From Streptosporangium roseum DSM 43021 (GTDB lineage: Bacteria > Actinomycetota > Actinomycetes > Streptosporangiales > Streptosporangiaceae), in NCBI RefSeq assembly GCF_000024865.1, contig NC_013595.1, positions 3,658,001-3,722,000 on the forward strand: a stretch of 64,000 nucleotides of DNA, written 5' to 3'. Both the position numbers and the translations under genes were made by a program. Below, piece after piece: positions 1-12,400 of this stretch. The notes beneath the pieces are model-generated. The model did no database searches. It had not been told where the DNA came from and worked only from the letters and a program-made list of their open reading frames with translations. Positions within the stretch are counted from its first letter, which is position 1. Each line of letters opens with the position of its first letter.

Positions 1-569
1 CCTCGACGACCGGGTACGCGATCAGCCGCTTCCGGTTCCCGGGCTACCGCGGCGTCATGTGGATGCTGCTGATCACCCAGATGTTCCCGGTGGCGATCCT
101 GATCGTGCCGCTCTACAACCTGATGGCGGGTCTCGGGCTGCTCAACCAGATCCCGGGCCTGGTCATCGCCTACATGACCGTGGCGGTCCCGTTCTGCGCA
201 TGGATGATGAAGGGCTACTTCGACTCCATCCCGCGCGAGATCGACCAGGCCGGCATGATCGACGGGCTGACCCCGTTCGGCACCTTCTGGCGGGTCATCC
301 TGCCGCTGGCCCGGCCGAGCATCGCGGTCACCGCGTTCTACTCCTTCATGACCGCCTGGGGCGAGGTCGCCTACGCCTCGGTCTTCATGACGGGGGAGGA
401 GACGCGCACCCTCGCGGCGGGCCTGCAGCAGTTCGTCGGCCAGCACTGGTCCGACTGGGGCCTGCTGACCGCCTCGGCCGTGCTGATCGCGCTGCCCGCG
501 GCGGTCGTCTTCCTGCTGGTCCAGCGTCACCTGGTCGCCGGGCTCACGGCCGGCGCCACCAAGTCGTAA
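1..569 (+). CDS. Sugar ABC transporter permease, MalG type (5' end missing)
   Basis: Inner-membrane permease of a carbohydrate ABC importer; only the C-terminal 188 residues are in the window, with the frame open from base 3. Several hydrophobic membrane segments are visible, and the cytoplasmic EAA loop that docks the ATPase is clear (EIDQAGMIDGLTPFGTF followed by ILPLARPS). The family is the MalG-like BPD_transp_1 group. The next gene is a GH13 alpha-glucosidase, so import of maltose, trehalose or another alpha-glucoside is a reasonable inference. No ATPase gene is next to it; the MalK-type ATPase at 18375-19661 is a candidate partner. Stop at 567-569. Confidence 0.93.
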   Translation, partial: STTGYAISRFRFPGYRGVMWMLLITQMFPVAILIVPLYNLMAGLGLLNQIPGLVIAYMTVAVPFCAWMMKGYFDSIPREIDQAGMIDGLTPFGTFWRVILPLARPSIAVTAFYSFMTAWGEVAYASVFMTGEETRTLAAGLQQFVGQHWSDWGLLTASAVLIALPAAVVFLLVQRHLVAGLTAGATKS

Positions 570-618
570 CACCATCGTGCTATCACGTCCTGACATGTCA
601 CTTGATCGGGGGACCAAT

Positions 619-2235
619 ATGACCGAGCTCGTCCACGCGGACCATGCCAGCGAGACCGCCACCCGGTGGTGGCGCGACGCGGTGATCTACCAGGTCTACG
701 TGCGCAGCTTCGCCGACGGCAACGGTGACGGGATCGGCGACCTGCTGGGCGTGCGGAGCCGGCTGCGGTATCTGGCCGATCTGGGGGTCGACGCCATCTG
801 GCTGACCCCGTTCTACACCTCGCCGATGGCCGACTTCGGCTACGACGTGGCGGACTACCGGGACGTCGACCCCATCTTCGGGTCGCTGGGCGACGCCAGG
901 GCCCTGATCGACGACGCGCACCGGCACGGCCTGCGGGTGATCGTCGACGTCGTGCCCAACCACACCTCCGACCGGCACGTGTGGTTCCAGCAGGCCCTGG
1001 CCGCCGGGCCCGGCAGCCCCGAGCGGGAGCGTTACATCTTCCGCCAGGGCAAGGGGGAGAACGGGGAGCTGCCCCCGAACGACTGGGAGTCGGTCTTCGG
1101 CGGCCCCGCCTGGACCAGGTTGCCCGACGGCGAGTGGTACCTGCGCCTGTTCGCCCCCGAACAGCCCGACCTGAACTGGGACAACCCCGAGGTTCACGCG
1201 GAGTTCGAGTCGGTCCTGCGCTTCTGGCTCGACCTGGGCGTGGACGGCTTCCGCGTCGACGTGGCGCACGGCATGGTCAAGGCCGACGGCCTGCCCGACG
1301 TCGGCCACCCCGACCAGGTCCGGATGATCGGTTCCGACGTGGTCCCGTTCTTCGACCAGGACGGCGTGCACGAGATCCACCGCGGCTGGCGCAGGCTGCT
1401 CGACTCCTACCCGGGCGAGAGGATCGGCGTCGCCGAGGCGTGGGCGCCGTCCCCGCAGCGGCTGGCCAACTACGTCCGCCCGGACGAGCTGCACCAGGCG
1501 TTCAACTTCCACTTCCTGAACACCCCGTGGGACGCGGCCGGGTTCCGCACGGTGATCCAGGAGTCGCTCGCCACGGCCGGACTGGTCGGCGCGCCCAGCA
1601 CCTGGGTGCTGTCCAACCACGACGTCAAGCGGCACCTGACCCGCTACGGCGGCGGCGAGATCGGCCTGCGCCGCTCCCGCGCCGCGGCCCTGCTGACGCT
1701 CTCCCTGCCCGGCTCGACCTACGTCTACCAGGGCGAGGAGCTCGGGCTGCCGGAGGTCCTCGACCTGCCGGAGGAGTTCCTGCGCGACCCGCAGCGGCTG
1801 CGCAACCCCGACGACGGCCGCGACGGCTGCCGGGTCCCCATCCCGTGGGCCGACGTCGAGCCGCACTTCGGCTTCAGCCTGCCAGGCATCGAGGAGTCAT
1901 GGCTGCCCATGCCCGCCTCCTGGGGACCGCTCAGCGTCCAGTCCCAGCTGCGCGACCCGCTCTCCACGCTGCACCTCTACCGGACGGCGCTGGAGATCAG
2001 GCGGGACCGCCGCTCCTTCGGCGACGCGCCGCTGACCTGGCTGGACTCACCCGAGGGCACGCTGGCCTTCACCCGGGGCGACGGCTTCGCCTGCACGCTC
2101 AACCTGACCGGCGAGCCGGTCGAGCTGCCCGCGCCCGGACGGGTCCTGCTGGCCAGCGAGGAACCGGTCGTCGACGGCGACACGGTACGGCTCGCCCCCG
2201 ACTCCGCGGTCTGGTGGGAACGCGATGCCGTATAG
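619..2235 (+). CDS. GH13 alpha-glucosidase (alpha-amylase family)
   Basis: Intracellular glycoside hydrolase expected to split imported alpha-glucosides to glucose. All four GH13 signatures are present, numbered from ATG 619: region I DVVPNH at 110-115, region II GFRVDVAHG with nucleophile Asp214, region III EAWA with acid/base Glu273, region IV LSNHD with Asp335. The N-terminus WWRDAVIYQVYVRSF is typical of oligo-1,6-glucosidase/alpha-glucosidases; length 538 aa is normal. No signal peptide. I chose ATG 619 because GGGGGA lies 5 bases upstream; an in-frame ATG at 577 would add 14 poorly conserved residues. It follows the permease by about 50 bp and its stop overlaps the lacI start, so the three form one sugar-uptake operon. 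Exact substrate (maltose, trehalose, sucrose) is not determinable here. Confidence 0.93.
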   Translation: MTELVHADHASETATRWWRDAVIYQVYVRSFADGNGDGIGDLLGVRSRLRYLADLGVDAIWLTPFYTSPMADFGYDVADYRDVDPIFGSLGDARALIDDAHRHGLRVIVDVVPNHTSDRHVWFQQALAAGPGSPERERYIFRQGKGENGELPPNDWESVFGGPAWTRLPDGEWYLRLFAPEQPDLNWDNPEVHAEFESVLRFWLDLGVDGFRVDVAHGMVKADGLPDVGHPDQVRMIGSDVVPFFDQDGVHEIHRGWRRLLDSYPGERIGVAEAWAPSPQRLANYVRPDELHQAFNFHFLNTPWDAAGFRTVIQESLATAGLVGAPSTWVLSNHDVKRHLTRYGGGEIGLRRSRAAALLTLSLPGSTYVYQGEELGLPEVLDLPEEFLRDPQRLRNPDDGRDGCRVPIPWADVEPHFGFSLPGIEESWLPMPASWGPLSVQSQLRDPLSTLHLYRTALEIRRDRRSFGDAPLTWLDSPEGTLAFTRGDGFACTLNLTGEPVELPAPGRVLLASEEPVVDGDTVRLAPDSAVWWERDAV

Positions 2236-3274
2236 CGGCGGCCCGCCGGGCAACGGCGCGGCCCGGCTGACCGACATCGCCGCGCAGGCGGGGGTGAGCG
2301 AGGCCACGGTCAGCCGGGTGCTCAACGGCAAGCCGGGCGTCTCGGCCGTCACCCGGCAGGCCGTCCTGGCCGCGCTGGACGTCATGGGCTACGAGCGGCC
2401 GCAGCGGCTGCGCCAGCGCAGCAACGGGCTGATCGGCCTGGTCACGCCGGAGCTGGACAACCCGATCTTCCCGGCGTTCGCCCAGGCCTTCGAGAAGGCG
2501 CTGACCCAGCACGGCTACACCCCGCTGCTGTGCACCCAGCTCCCCGGCGGAGCGGTGGAGGACGAGTTCACCGAGCTGCTCGTGGAGCGCGGGGTCAGCG
2601 GCATCATCTTCGTCTCCGGGCTGCACGCCGACATCACTGCGCGCTCCGACCGCTACACCCAGCTCATCGGGCAGGGCGTGCCCATCGTCCTGCTCAACGG
2701 GCACGCCGGCGACGTCCCGGCGCCGTTCATCTCCCCGGACGACCGGGCCGCCGCGCGGCTGGCCGTACAGCATCTGGTGGATCTCGGGCACGAGCGGATC
2801 GGCCTGGCCGTCGGCCCCGGCCGGTTCGTGCCGGTGATCCGCAAGATCGAGGGTTACCGGCAGGCGATGGCGCAGTTGCTGGGGGCGGGCGAGGTGGATG
2901 AGCTGATCTCGCATTCGCTGTTCTCGGTTGAGGGGGGTCAGGCGGCGGCGGCGCAGTTGCTGGAGCGGGGGTGCACGGGCATCGTGTGCGCCTCGGATCT
3001 GATGGCGCTGGGGGCGATCCGGGCGTGCCGGGATCGGGGGTTGTCGGTTCCGGCGGACGTGTCGGTGGTGGGGTTCGACGACTCGCCGCTGATCGCCTTC
3101 ACCGACCCGCCGCTGACCACCGTGCGCCAGCCCGTCCAGTCGATGGTGACCGCCGCGGTGCACACCCTGCTGGAGGCCGTCTCCGGCGCGCCCATGCAGC
3201 ACTCCGAGCTGATCTTCCAGCCGGAGTTCATCGTGCGGGGCTCGACGGGCTCGGGCCCGAAGATCCTCCGCTGA
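2225..3274 (+). CDS. LacI-family transcriptional regulator (copy 1)
   Basis: 349 aa. N-terminal LacI helix-turn-helix (RLTDIAAQAGVSEATVSRVL, about residues 14-33) with hinge, then a periplasmic-binding-protein-like effector domain ending VVGFDDSPL and PPLTTVRQP. ATG 2225 overlaps the stop of the alpha-glucosidase gene by 11 bases, so it is translationally coupled and probably represses the sugar operon it belongs to. A close paralogue lies at 19969-21033; the effector-domain half (2719-3127) is about 99% identical at DNA level between the two. In that tract the codons change style (gat, cat, gtt, ggt, ttg appear) compared with the C-ending codons before and after it, which suggests gene conversion or import of that segment. 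Confidence 0.95.
   Translation: MPYSGGPPGNGAARLTDIAAQAGVSEATVSRVLNGKPGVSAVTRQAVLAALDVMGYERPQRLRQRSNGLIGLVTPELDNPIFPAFAQAFEKALTQHGYTPLLCTQLPGGAVEDEFTELLVERGVSGIIFVSGLHADITARSDRYTQLIGQGVPIVLLNGHAGDVPAPFISPDDRAAARLAVQHLVDLGHERIGLAVGPGRFVPVIRKIEGYRQAMAQLLGAGEVDELISHSLFSVEGGQAAAAQLLERGCTGIVCASDLMALGAIRACRDRGLSVPADVSVVGFDDSPLIAFTDPPLTTVRQPVQSMVTAAVHTLLEAVSGAPMQHSELIFQPEFIVRGSTGSGPKILR
2719..3127 (+). repeat. Direct repeat copy 1 (lacI effector-domain tract)
   Basis: Read side by side with 20478-20886, this 409-bp tract differs at only four positions (three clustered near 2815-2818, one at 2876); 2877-3127 is identical. Both copies point the same way and lie 17.76 kb apart, so homologous recombination between them would delete everything from here to the second lacI, including the NRPS locus. 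Confidence 0.9.
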
Positions 3275-3285
3275 CCCCTTCCCCT

Positions 3286-3311
3286 CCCGCCGGACCGGCC
3301 GTTCCGGCGGG
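3286..3311 (+). terminator. Hairpin terminator after lacI copy 1
   Basis: Nine-base perfect inverted repeat CCCGCCGGA / TCCGGCGGG with an 8-base loop, 12 bases after the lacI stop. There is no T-tract, as usual in actinomycetes. It separates the sugar operon from the NRPS genes. Confidence 0.65.
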
Positions 3312-3420
3312 TCCGGTCGGTCTCTCGCCTCGATATGGTGATCATCCGGGCCGCCCGCGGCCCGGTGTCACTCTCGTTCGATTCCCCCCCCGCTCGCGCG
3401 CGCCCGCCCAGGAGGCCGGC

Positions 3421-6198
3421 ATGAGTGTGCACGACCCGGCTCCGCTCACGATCCCCCGGCTGCTCGCCGCGCGGGCGGAGACCGATCCCGACAGACCCGC
3501 CCTCGTCGCCGACGGACTCGGCGACCTGACCTTCGGCCAGTGGGAACGGCGCTCCGACGCCGCCGCCCGCGGCCTGCTCGACCGGGGACTCCGTCACGGG
3601 GACCGGATCGGCCTGCTGTTCGGCGGAGACGAGTGGACCGAGTTCGCGGTCGCCTTCTGCGCGGTGCTCAAGGCCGGCGGCGTGGCGGTGCCGCTCTCCG
3701 CCCGCCTCAGCGGCCACGAGGTCCTCGACACCCTCGGACGCTGCGCCGCCACGGGCGTGCTGCACGGCACGGGCACGCCGGGGCTCCAGGACCCCGGCCG
3801 CTGGTGGACGACGACGCCCGAGACCGGCGGCGGCTCACCCACCGGCGTCGAGGTACGGCCCGGCGACCTGGCCCAGATCATCTACACCTCCGGCACGACC
3901 GGCACTCCCAAGGGCGTCGGCGCCACCCACGCCAACCTGACCCACGGCCGCTCCCCGTACCCCCGGCGCCGGGCCTACTCCCACTCCCAGCGCTTCCTGC
4001 ACGCCTTCCCCATCGGGACGAACGCCGCGCAGATGATGCTGATGGACGCCCTCACCGCCCACCCGGCGGCGCTCACCCTGCCCGGATTCGAGCCCGAGGA
4101 GTTCTGCCGCCTCATCGAGGCCCACCGGGTGGGCACCGTCTTCCTGGTCCCCTCCATGGCCATCGAGCTGCTCGGCTCGGGCGCCCACCGCAGGCACGAC
4201 CTGTCCAGCGTCCTGCTGCTCAGCTCCTCGGCCGCCGCGCTGCCCCCGTCGGTGGCCCAGGATCTCGCCGCGGCCTTCGCCGGGGCGACCCTGGTCAACT
4301 ACTACACCTCGACCGAGGCCGTCCCCGCCCAGACCACCATGATCGTCGATCCCGCCCGGCCCACCTCGCTCGGCCGGGCCACCGACCTCGGCGACCTGCG
4401 CATCCTCGGCCCCGACGGCCGGGCCCTGCCGCCGGGGGAGACCGGCGAGGTCTGGCTCCGCTCCCCGGCGGCCCCGCGTTCCTACGTGGGCGACCCGGAG
4501 GGCAGCGCGCTGGTGTTCCGCGACGGCTGGGTCCGGATGGGCGATCTCGGGCACCTCGACGCCGACGGCTACCTCTACCTGTCCGACAGGGAGAGCGACG
4601 TCATCAAGTCAGGGGCGCTGAAGGTCTCCACCGTCCAGATCGAGGCCGCCCTGCACGAGCATCCGGCGGTGGCCGAGGCCGCCGTCGTGGGCGTGCCCCA
4701 TCCGGTGATGGGCGCCATGCCCGCCGCCGCGGTACGGCTGGCGCACCCGGTGCCGGTGGACGAGATCCGCGACTTCCTCTCCACCCGGCTGGCCCGCCAC
4801 GAGCTGCCCACCCGGATCGTCGTGGTCGACTCCTTCCCCCGCAACGACATCGGCAAGATCCTCAAGTCCGGGGTGCGCGACCTGTTCGCCGCCCGGGGCC
4901 GGCGGGTCCCGCTCACCTCCGAGCAGGAGGCGCGCCTGGCCGTTCCCCGGATGCGGGAGGAGACGGTCCGGGTGGCGATGCGGGTCCGCGACGCGGTGGA
5001 CCCCGGGACGCTGCGGCGCGCGCTCCGCGAGGTCGCCGCCGCCCACGAGGCGCTCAGGCTGACCTTCCCGTCCGCCGACGGCGCCCACGTCGCCGAGATC
5101 GCCCCGGAGATCGAGCCCGACCTGGTCCGCCTCCCGGCCGGACGCCCCGGCGGCGTGGCGGGAGAGGACGGAGCCGGGCCAGCCACGGCGGACGGCCGGT
5201 CCGGGGACGACCCGGCAGGGGACGGGGCCGGGCCGGAGGACCGGGTCGAGCGCGAGTCGGGCAGGCCCTTCGACCTGGAACGCGGGCCGCTCTTCCGGGT
5301 GATCCTGACCGGGCCGTCCGCCGACGGCTGCCTGCTCGTCCTCTGCGCCTCCCCGCTGGTCTGCGACGCCTGGTCACTCGACACGGTCCTGTACGAGCTC
5401 GGCACCGCCTACGCCGCCGCGCTCGCGGGCCGGGCCGCCCCCGTCCCGGCCGCCACCGCAGGCTACGCCGACTGGGCGGCCCGCCGCCGCTCAGACCGGC
5501 CCCCCGCGCCGCCCGGTCCGGCCGCGCCTCATCCACCCCCGGTCGGATCGACGCCGCCCGGTCCGGCCGTGTCTCATCCGGATCCGGCCTCCCCCGTGCC
5601 GCCCGGCCCGGCCGTGTCCCACCAGGACCGTCCCGCTCCGATGCCGCCCGGCCCGGCCGTGCCGTACGGCTTCCGCCTGGCGCCCGAGGTGGCGGGGCGG
5701 TTCCGGCAGATGGCCCGTGCCTGCCGGACCACGCCCGCCACGGTGGCGCTGGTCTGCTGGGCGGCCACGGTCTCCCTGATGGAGGAGGTGCCGGACCCGG
5801 TGGTGCTCGTGCGCGAGCCCGGCCGGGCCGAGCCCGCCCACGCCGGCATGGTCGGCCCGCTCGCGCTGGACGTCCCCGTCCGGATCGCGCCGCCCGGCGG
5901 CCTCGACGACCCTTCCGACCTCCTGAAAACGGTGGAGTCGGCCGCGACCCGGCCGTCCCCGCCCTCCGGGCCGCACACCGCCCGCTTCCTCTTCGAGGGC
6001 TTCAGACCCGAGCCGTACCTGCCCGGCCTGAAGTCCGAGCCCCACCCGCTGCCGGTGGCCGCACCCGCCGACGGCAGGCCCCTCCTCACCCTCACCGAAC
6101 AGCCGGACGGATCCATGTCCGGCGTCTGCGCGGGACCCGGCGCCGAGCGTCTCGGCCGGCGGTTCCGGCGCATGTGCGACGACCTCTCTGTCTCCTGA
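3421..6198 (+). CDS. Adenylation ligase fused to a degenerate NRPS condensation domain
   Basis: 925 aa from ATG 3421, set by AGGAGG at 3410-3415. Residues about 1-500 are an ANL-family ligase: A3 loop IIYTSGTTGTPKGV, A5 NYYTSTEAVP, A7/A8 GDLGHLDADGYLYLSDRESD, A10 lysine in NDIGKILK. The usual Asp that anchors the amino group of amino acid substrates (in FD... of A4) is absent (FPIGTNAAQ), so the substrate may be a carboxylic acid without an alpha-amino group. Residues about 505-925 resemble a condensation domain, but the HHxxxDG motif reads SPLVCDA (644-650): both histidines are lost and Gly is Ala. A 45-bp tandem repeat codes for a Pro-rich insert inside this domain. There is no carrier domain; the free carrier at the N-terminus of the 15994-17586 product is a candidate partner. 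First gene of the NRPS locus. Confidence 0.85.
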   Translation: MSVHDPAPLTIPRLLAARAETDPDRPALVADGLGDLTFGQWERRSDAAARGLLDRGLRHGDRIGLLFGGDEWTEFAVAFCAVLKAGGVAVPLSARLSGHEVLDTLGRCAATGVLHGTGTPGLQDPGRWWTTTPETGGGSPTGVEVRPGDLAQIIYTSGTTGTPKGVGATHANLTHGRSPYPRRRAYSHSQRFLHAFPIGTNAAQMMLMDALTAHPAALTLPGFEPEEFCRLIEAHRVGTVFLVPSMAIELLGSGAHRRHDLSSVLLLSSSAAALPPSVAQDLAAAFAGATLVNYYTSTEAVPAQTTMIVDPARPTSLGRATDLGDLRILGPDGRALPPGETGEVWLRSPAAPRSYVGDPEGSALVFRDGWVRMGDLGHLDADGYLYLSDRESDVIKSGALKVSTVQIEAALHEHPAVAEAAVVGVPHPVMGAMPAAAVRLAHPVPVDEIRDFLSTRLARHELPTRIVVVDSFPRNDIGKILKSGVRDLFAARGRRVPLTSEQEARLAVPRMREETVRVAMRVRDAVDPGTLRRALREVAAAHEALRLTFPSADGAHVAEIAPEIEPDLVRLPAGRPGGVAGEDGAGPATADGRSGDDPAGDGAGPEDRVERESGRPFDLERGPLFRVILTGPSADGCLLVLCASPLVCDAWSLDTVLYELGTAYAAALAGRAAPVPAATAGYADWAARRRSDRPPAPPGPAAPHPPPVGSTPPGPAVSHPDPASPVPPGPAVSHQDRPAPMPPGPAVPYGFRLAPEVAGRFRQMARACRTTPATVALVCWAATVSLMEEVPDPVVLVREPGRAEPAHAGMVGPLALDVPVRIAPPGGLDDPSDLLKTVESAATRPSPPSGPHTARFLFEGFRPEPYLPGLKSEPHPLPVAAPADGRPLLTLTEQPDGSMSGVCAGPGAERLGRRFRRMCDDLSVS
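5509..5660 (+). repeat. 45-bp in-frame tandem repeat, about 3.4 copies
   Basis: Units begin at 5509, 5554, 5599 and 5644 (last one partial). Each codes for PPGPA plus ten variable residues. The repeat interrupts the condensation-like domain between its two halves and probably forms a flexible surface loop. Confidence 0.85.
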
Positions 6199-6247
6199 GC
6201 TCCCGCGGCCTTGCGGCCCTCCGAGCTTTCAGCACTGATCGGAAGTG

Positions 6248-9427
<3,180 letters not shown>

Positions 9428-9431
9428 GCCG

Positions 9432-12400
9432 GTGCAGACACGACTCCCCGACGCCGCCCGCACGGACGGCGTCCCGCTCTCACCCGGCCAGGAACGGCTC
9501 TGGTTCCTGGACCAGCTCACCCCCGGTGACGCCTCCTACAACGTCTATGTCTCCGAACGGCTCCGCGGGCCCCTCGACTCCGGCGCGCTGGTCCGCGCGT
9601 TCGGCGAGGTCGTGGCCAGGCACGCGGTGCTGCGGACCCGATATCCGAGCCAGGACGGCCGCCCGGTCCAGGTCGCCGACCCGGCCGGGCCCGGCCTGCG
9701 GTACGTGGACCTCTCCGACGGGCCGGAGGAGCGGCCCCGGGATCCGTCCGACGGGCCGGAGGAGCGGCCCCGGGATCCGTCCGACGGGCCGGAGCGGCGG
9801 GCCCGGGACCTGGTGGCCGAGCTGACCAACCGGGGATTCGACCTCGCCGGCGGCCCCGTGCTGCGGGCCGCCCTCATCCGGCTGGCCGCCGACGACCACG
9901 TCCTGTGCCTCGTCATCCACCACATCGCGGTGGACGGCTGGTCGCTGGGGGTGCTCCGCGCGGAGCTGGCCGCCCTGTACGGGGCCTTCGCCGCCGGGCT
10001 GCCCTCGCCGCTCCCGCCCCCCGCCCTGCAGTACGCCGACTACGCGCTGGCATGCCGGCAGGACCCCGGCCGCGACGAGGACCTGGCCTACTGGCGGACC
10101 AGGCTCGCCGACCCGCCGGTGCTGGCGCTGCCCACGGACCGGCCCCGGCCCCGGATCCGGACGGCCAACGGCGCCTACGTCGCGCGACGGATCCCCGGCC
10201 CGCTGGCCGCGGAGGTCGCCCGGCTGGCCAGGACCGAGCGCTGCACGCTTTTCATGACGCTCACCGCCGCCTTCCAGGCCCTGCTGGCCCGCCACACCGG
10301 CCAGGACGACGTCTGCGTGGGCACCCAGGTCGCGGCGCGGGACCGGCCCGAGCTGGAGGGGATGGTCGGCTTCGTCGTCAACACCCTCGTGCTCCGCGGC
10401 GACCTGTCCGGCGACCCGTCCTTCCGCGACCTCATGCGCCGCACCCGGGCCACCGCGCTGGAGGCCTACCAGCGGCAGAGCACGCCCTTCGACGCGCTGG
10501 TGAACGAGCTCGGCATCGACCGGGACCTGTCGCGCACCCCGCTCTTCCAGGCGCAGCTCGTCCTGCACAACCAGGCCCAGGCCGGCCCGTCCCTGCCGGG
10601 GATCACCACCGAGCTGTTCGACGGCGGGTTCGCCCTGGCCAAGTTCGACCTGTCCCTGGAGATCGGGCAGGAAGAGGGGGAGCTGCGGGCGCACTTCGCC
10701 TACAACAGCGACCTGTTCGAGCCGGCGACGGTCGAGCGGCTGGCCGCCCGCTTCGAGGCCCTGCTGCGCTGCGCCGTCGCCGACCCGGGCACCCGGCTGT
10801 CGGAGCTGGAGCTGCTCGACGCGGACGAGCGCCGGCTCATCCTGGAGCACTGGAGCAGGCCCGGCCCTCCGGGTCGCGCAGGCGCCCCCGGCGCCCCCGG
10901 CACCTCCGGCACCTCCGGCGGCCCGGCGCCCGCGGGCGACCCCGGGCCGTCCCGGGATCCCGGCCCGCTTCAGGGGGCCGGCCCGTCCCGGGACGGCGGG
11001 CCGTTCCGGGACGTCGCCACCCTGCACGGGCTGGTGGAGCGGGCGGCCGCCCGGACGCCCGAGGCCGTCGCGGTCGTCTTCGGCGACGACGCGCTGACCT
11101 ACCGGGAGCTGGACGCCCGCGCCGACCGGCTGGCGGCGGTCCTGCGCGATCACGGGGCCGGCCCCGACCGCCGGGTGGCGATCTGCCTGGAGCAGTCGCT
11201 CGACCTGGCCGTGGCCGTGCCGGCCGTGCTGAAGGCGGGCGGCGCCTACGTGCCCCTCGACCCCGAACAGCCCGCCGACCGGCTGGCCCACATGGTCGCC
11301 GACTCGGGGGCCGAGGTGCTGGTGACCACCCGCGCGCTGGCCGGTCGCGTGTCCGCCGGGATCACCGTCCTCCTCGGCGAGGGGGAGGCGCCCACGGTCC
11401 TCCTCGACGGGCGGGAGGAGCTCAGGGGCCTCCTCCCCCCGAGGGAGGCGGGCCCGGACGACCTGGCCTACGTCATCTACACCTCGGGCTCGACCGGCCG
11501 TCCCAAGGGCGTGGCCGTACAGCACCGGCAGGTGCTCAACTACCTGGCCGACGCGCACGAGCGGTTCGAGGTGGTGGACGGGGCCGGGTACGCCCTGCTG
11601 CAGTCGCTCTCCTTCGACTTCGGGATCACGATCTTCTACCTGGCGCTCGCGACCGGGGGGTGCCTCCACCTGGTGCCGTCCCGGATCTCCGGCCCCGACC
11701 TCGCCGACTACGCGGACCGGGCCCGGATCGACTACCTGAAGATCACCCCCTCCCACCTGGGCGCCCTCACCGCGGAGGTCGACCCGCGCCGGCTGCTGCC
11801 CCGCCGGGTGCTCATCCTCGGCGGCGAGGGGTCGGCCTGGGAGTGGACCCGCGAGCTGGCCGCCCTCGGCGTCTGCCGGGTGGTCAACCACTACGGCCCG
11901 ACCGAGGCCACGGTCGGCGTCACCACCTACGAGGTGGGCGCCGACGACGACGTCCGCGGGCCGGTCACCCCGATCGGGCGGCCGCTCGGCCACGCGCGGG
12001 CCTACGTCCTGGACGGGCGGATGCGGCCGGCGCCCATCGGCGTGATCGGCGAGCTGTGCCTCGGCGGGGACCGGCTGGCCCGCGAGTATCTCGGCCGCCC
12101 GGACCTGACCGCCGAGAAGTTCCTGCCCGACCCGTACGGCGAGCCCGGCGACCGGCTCTACCGCACCGGCGACCTGGCTCGCTGGCTGCCGGACGGCAAC
12201 CTCGAGTTCCTCGGCCGCCGTGACCTCCAGGTGAAGGTCCGCGGCTACCGGGTCGAGCTGGGCGAGGTCGACGAGGCCCTGCGCACCCTGCCGGGCGTCG
12301 CCCACGCCGTCGTCGACGCGCGCGGCGGGCCGGGGGCGCTGGAACTGGTCGCCTACCTGGTCGCCGCCGACGGGCCGGCGGCCCGGCCGGGGGTGGGGGA

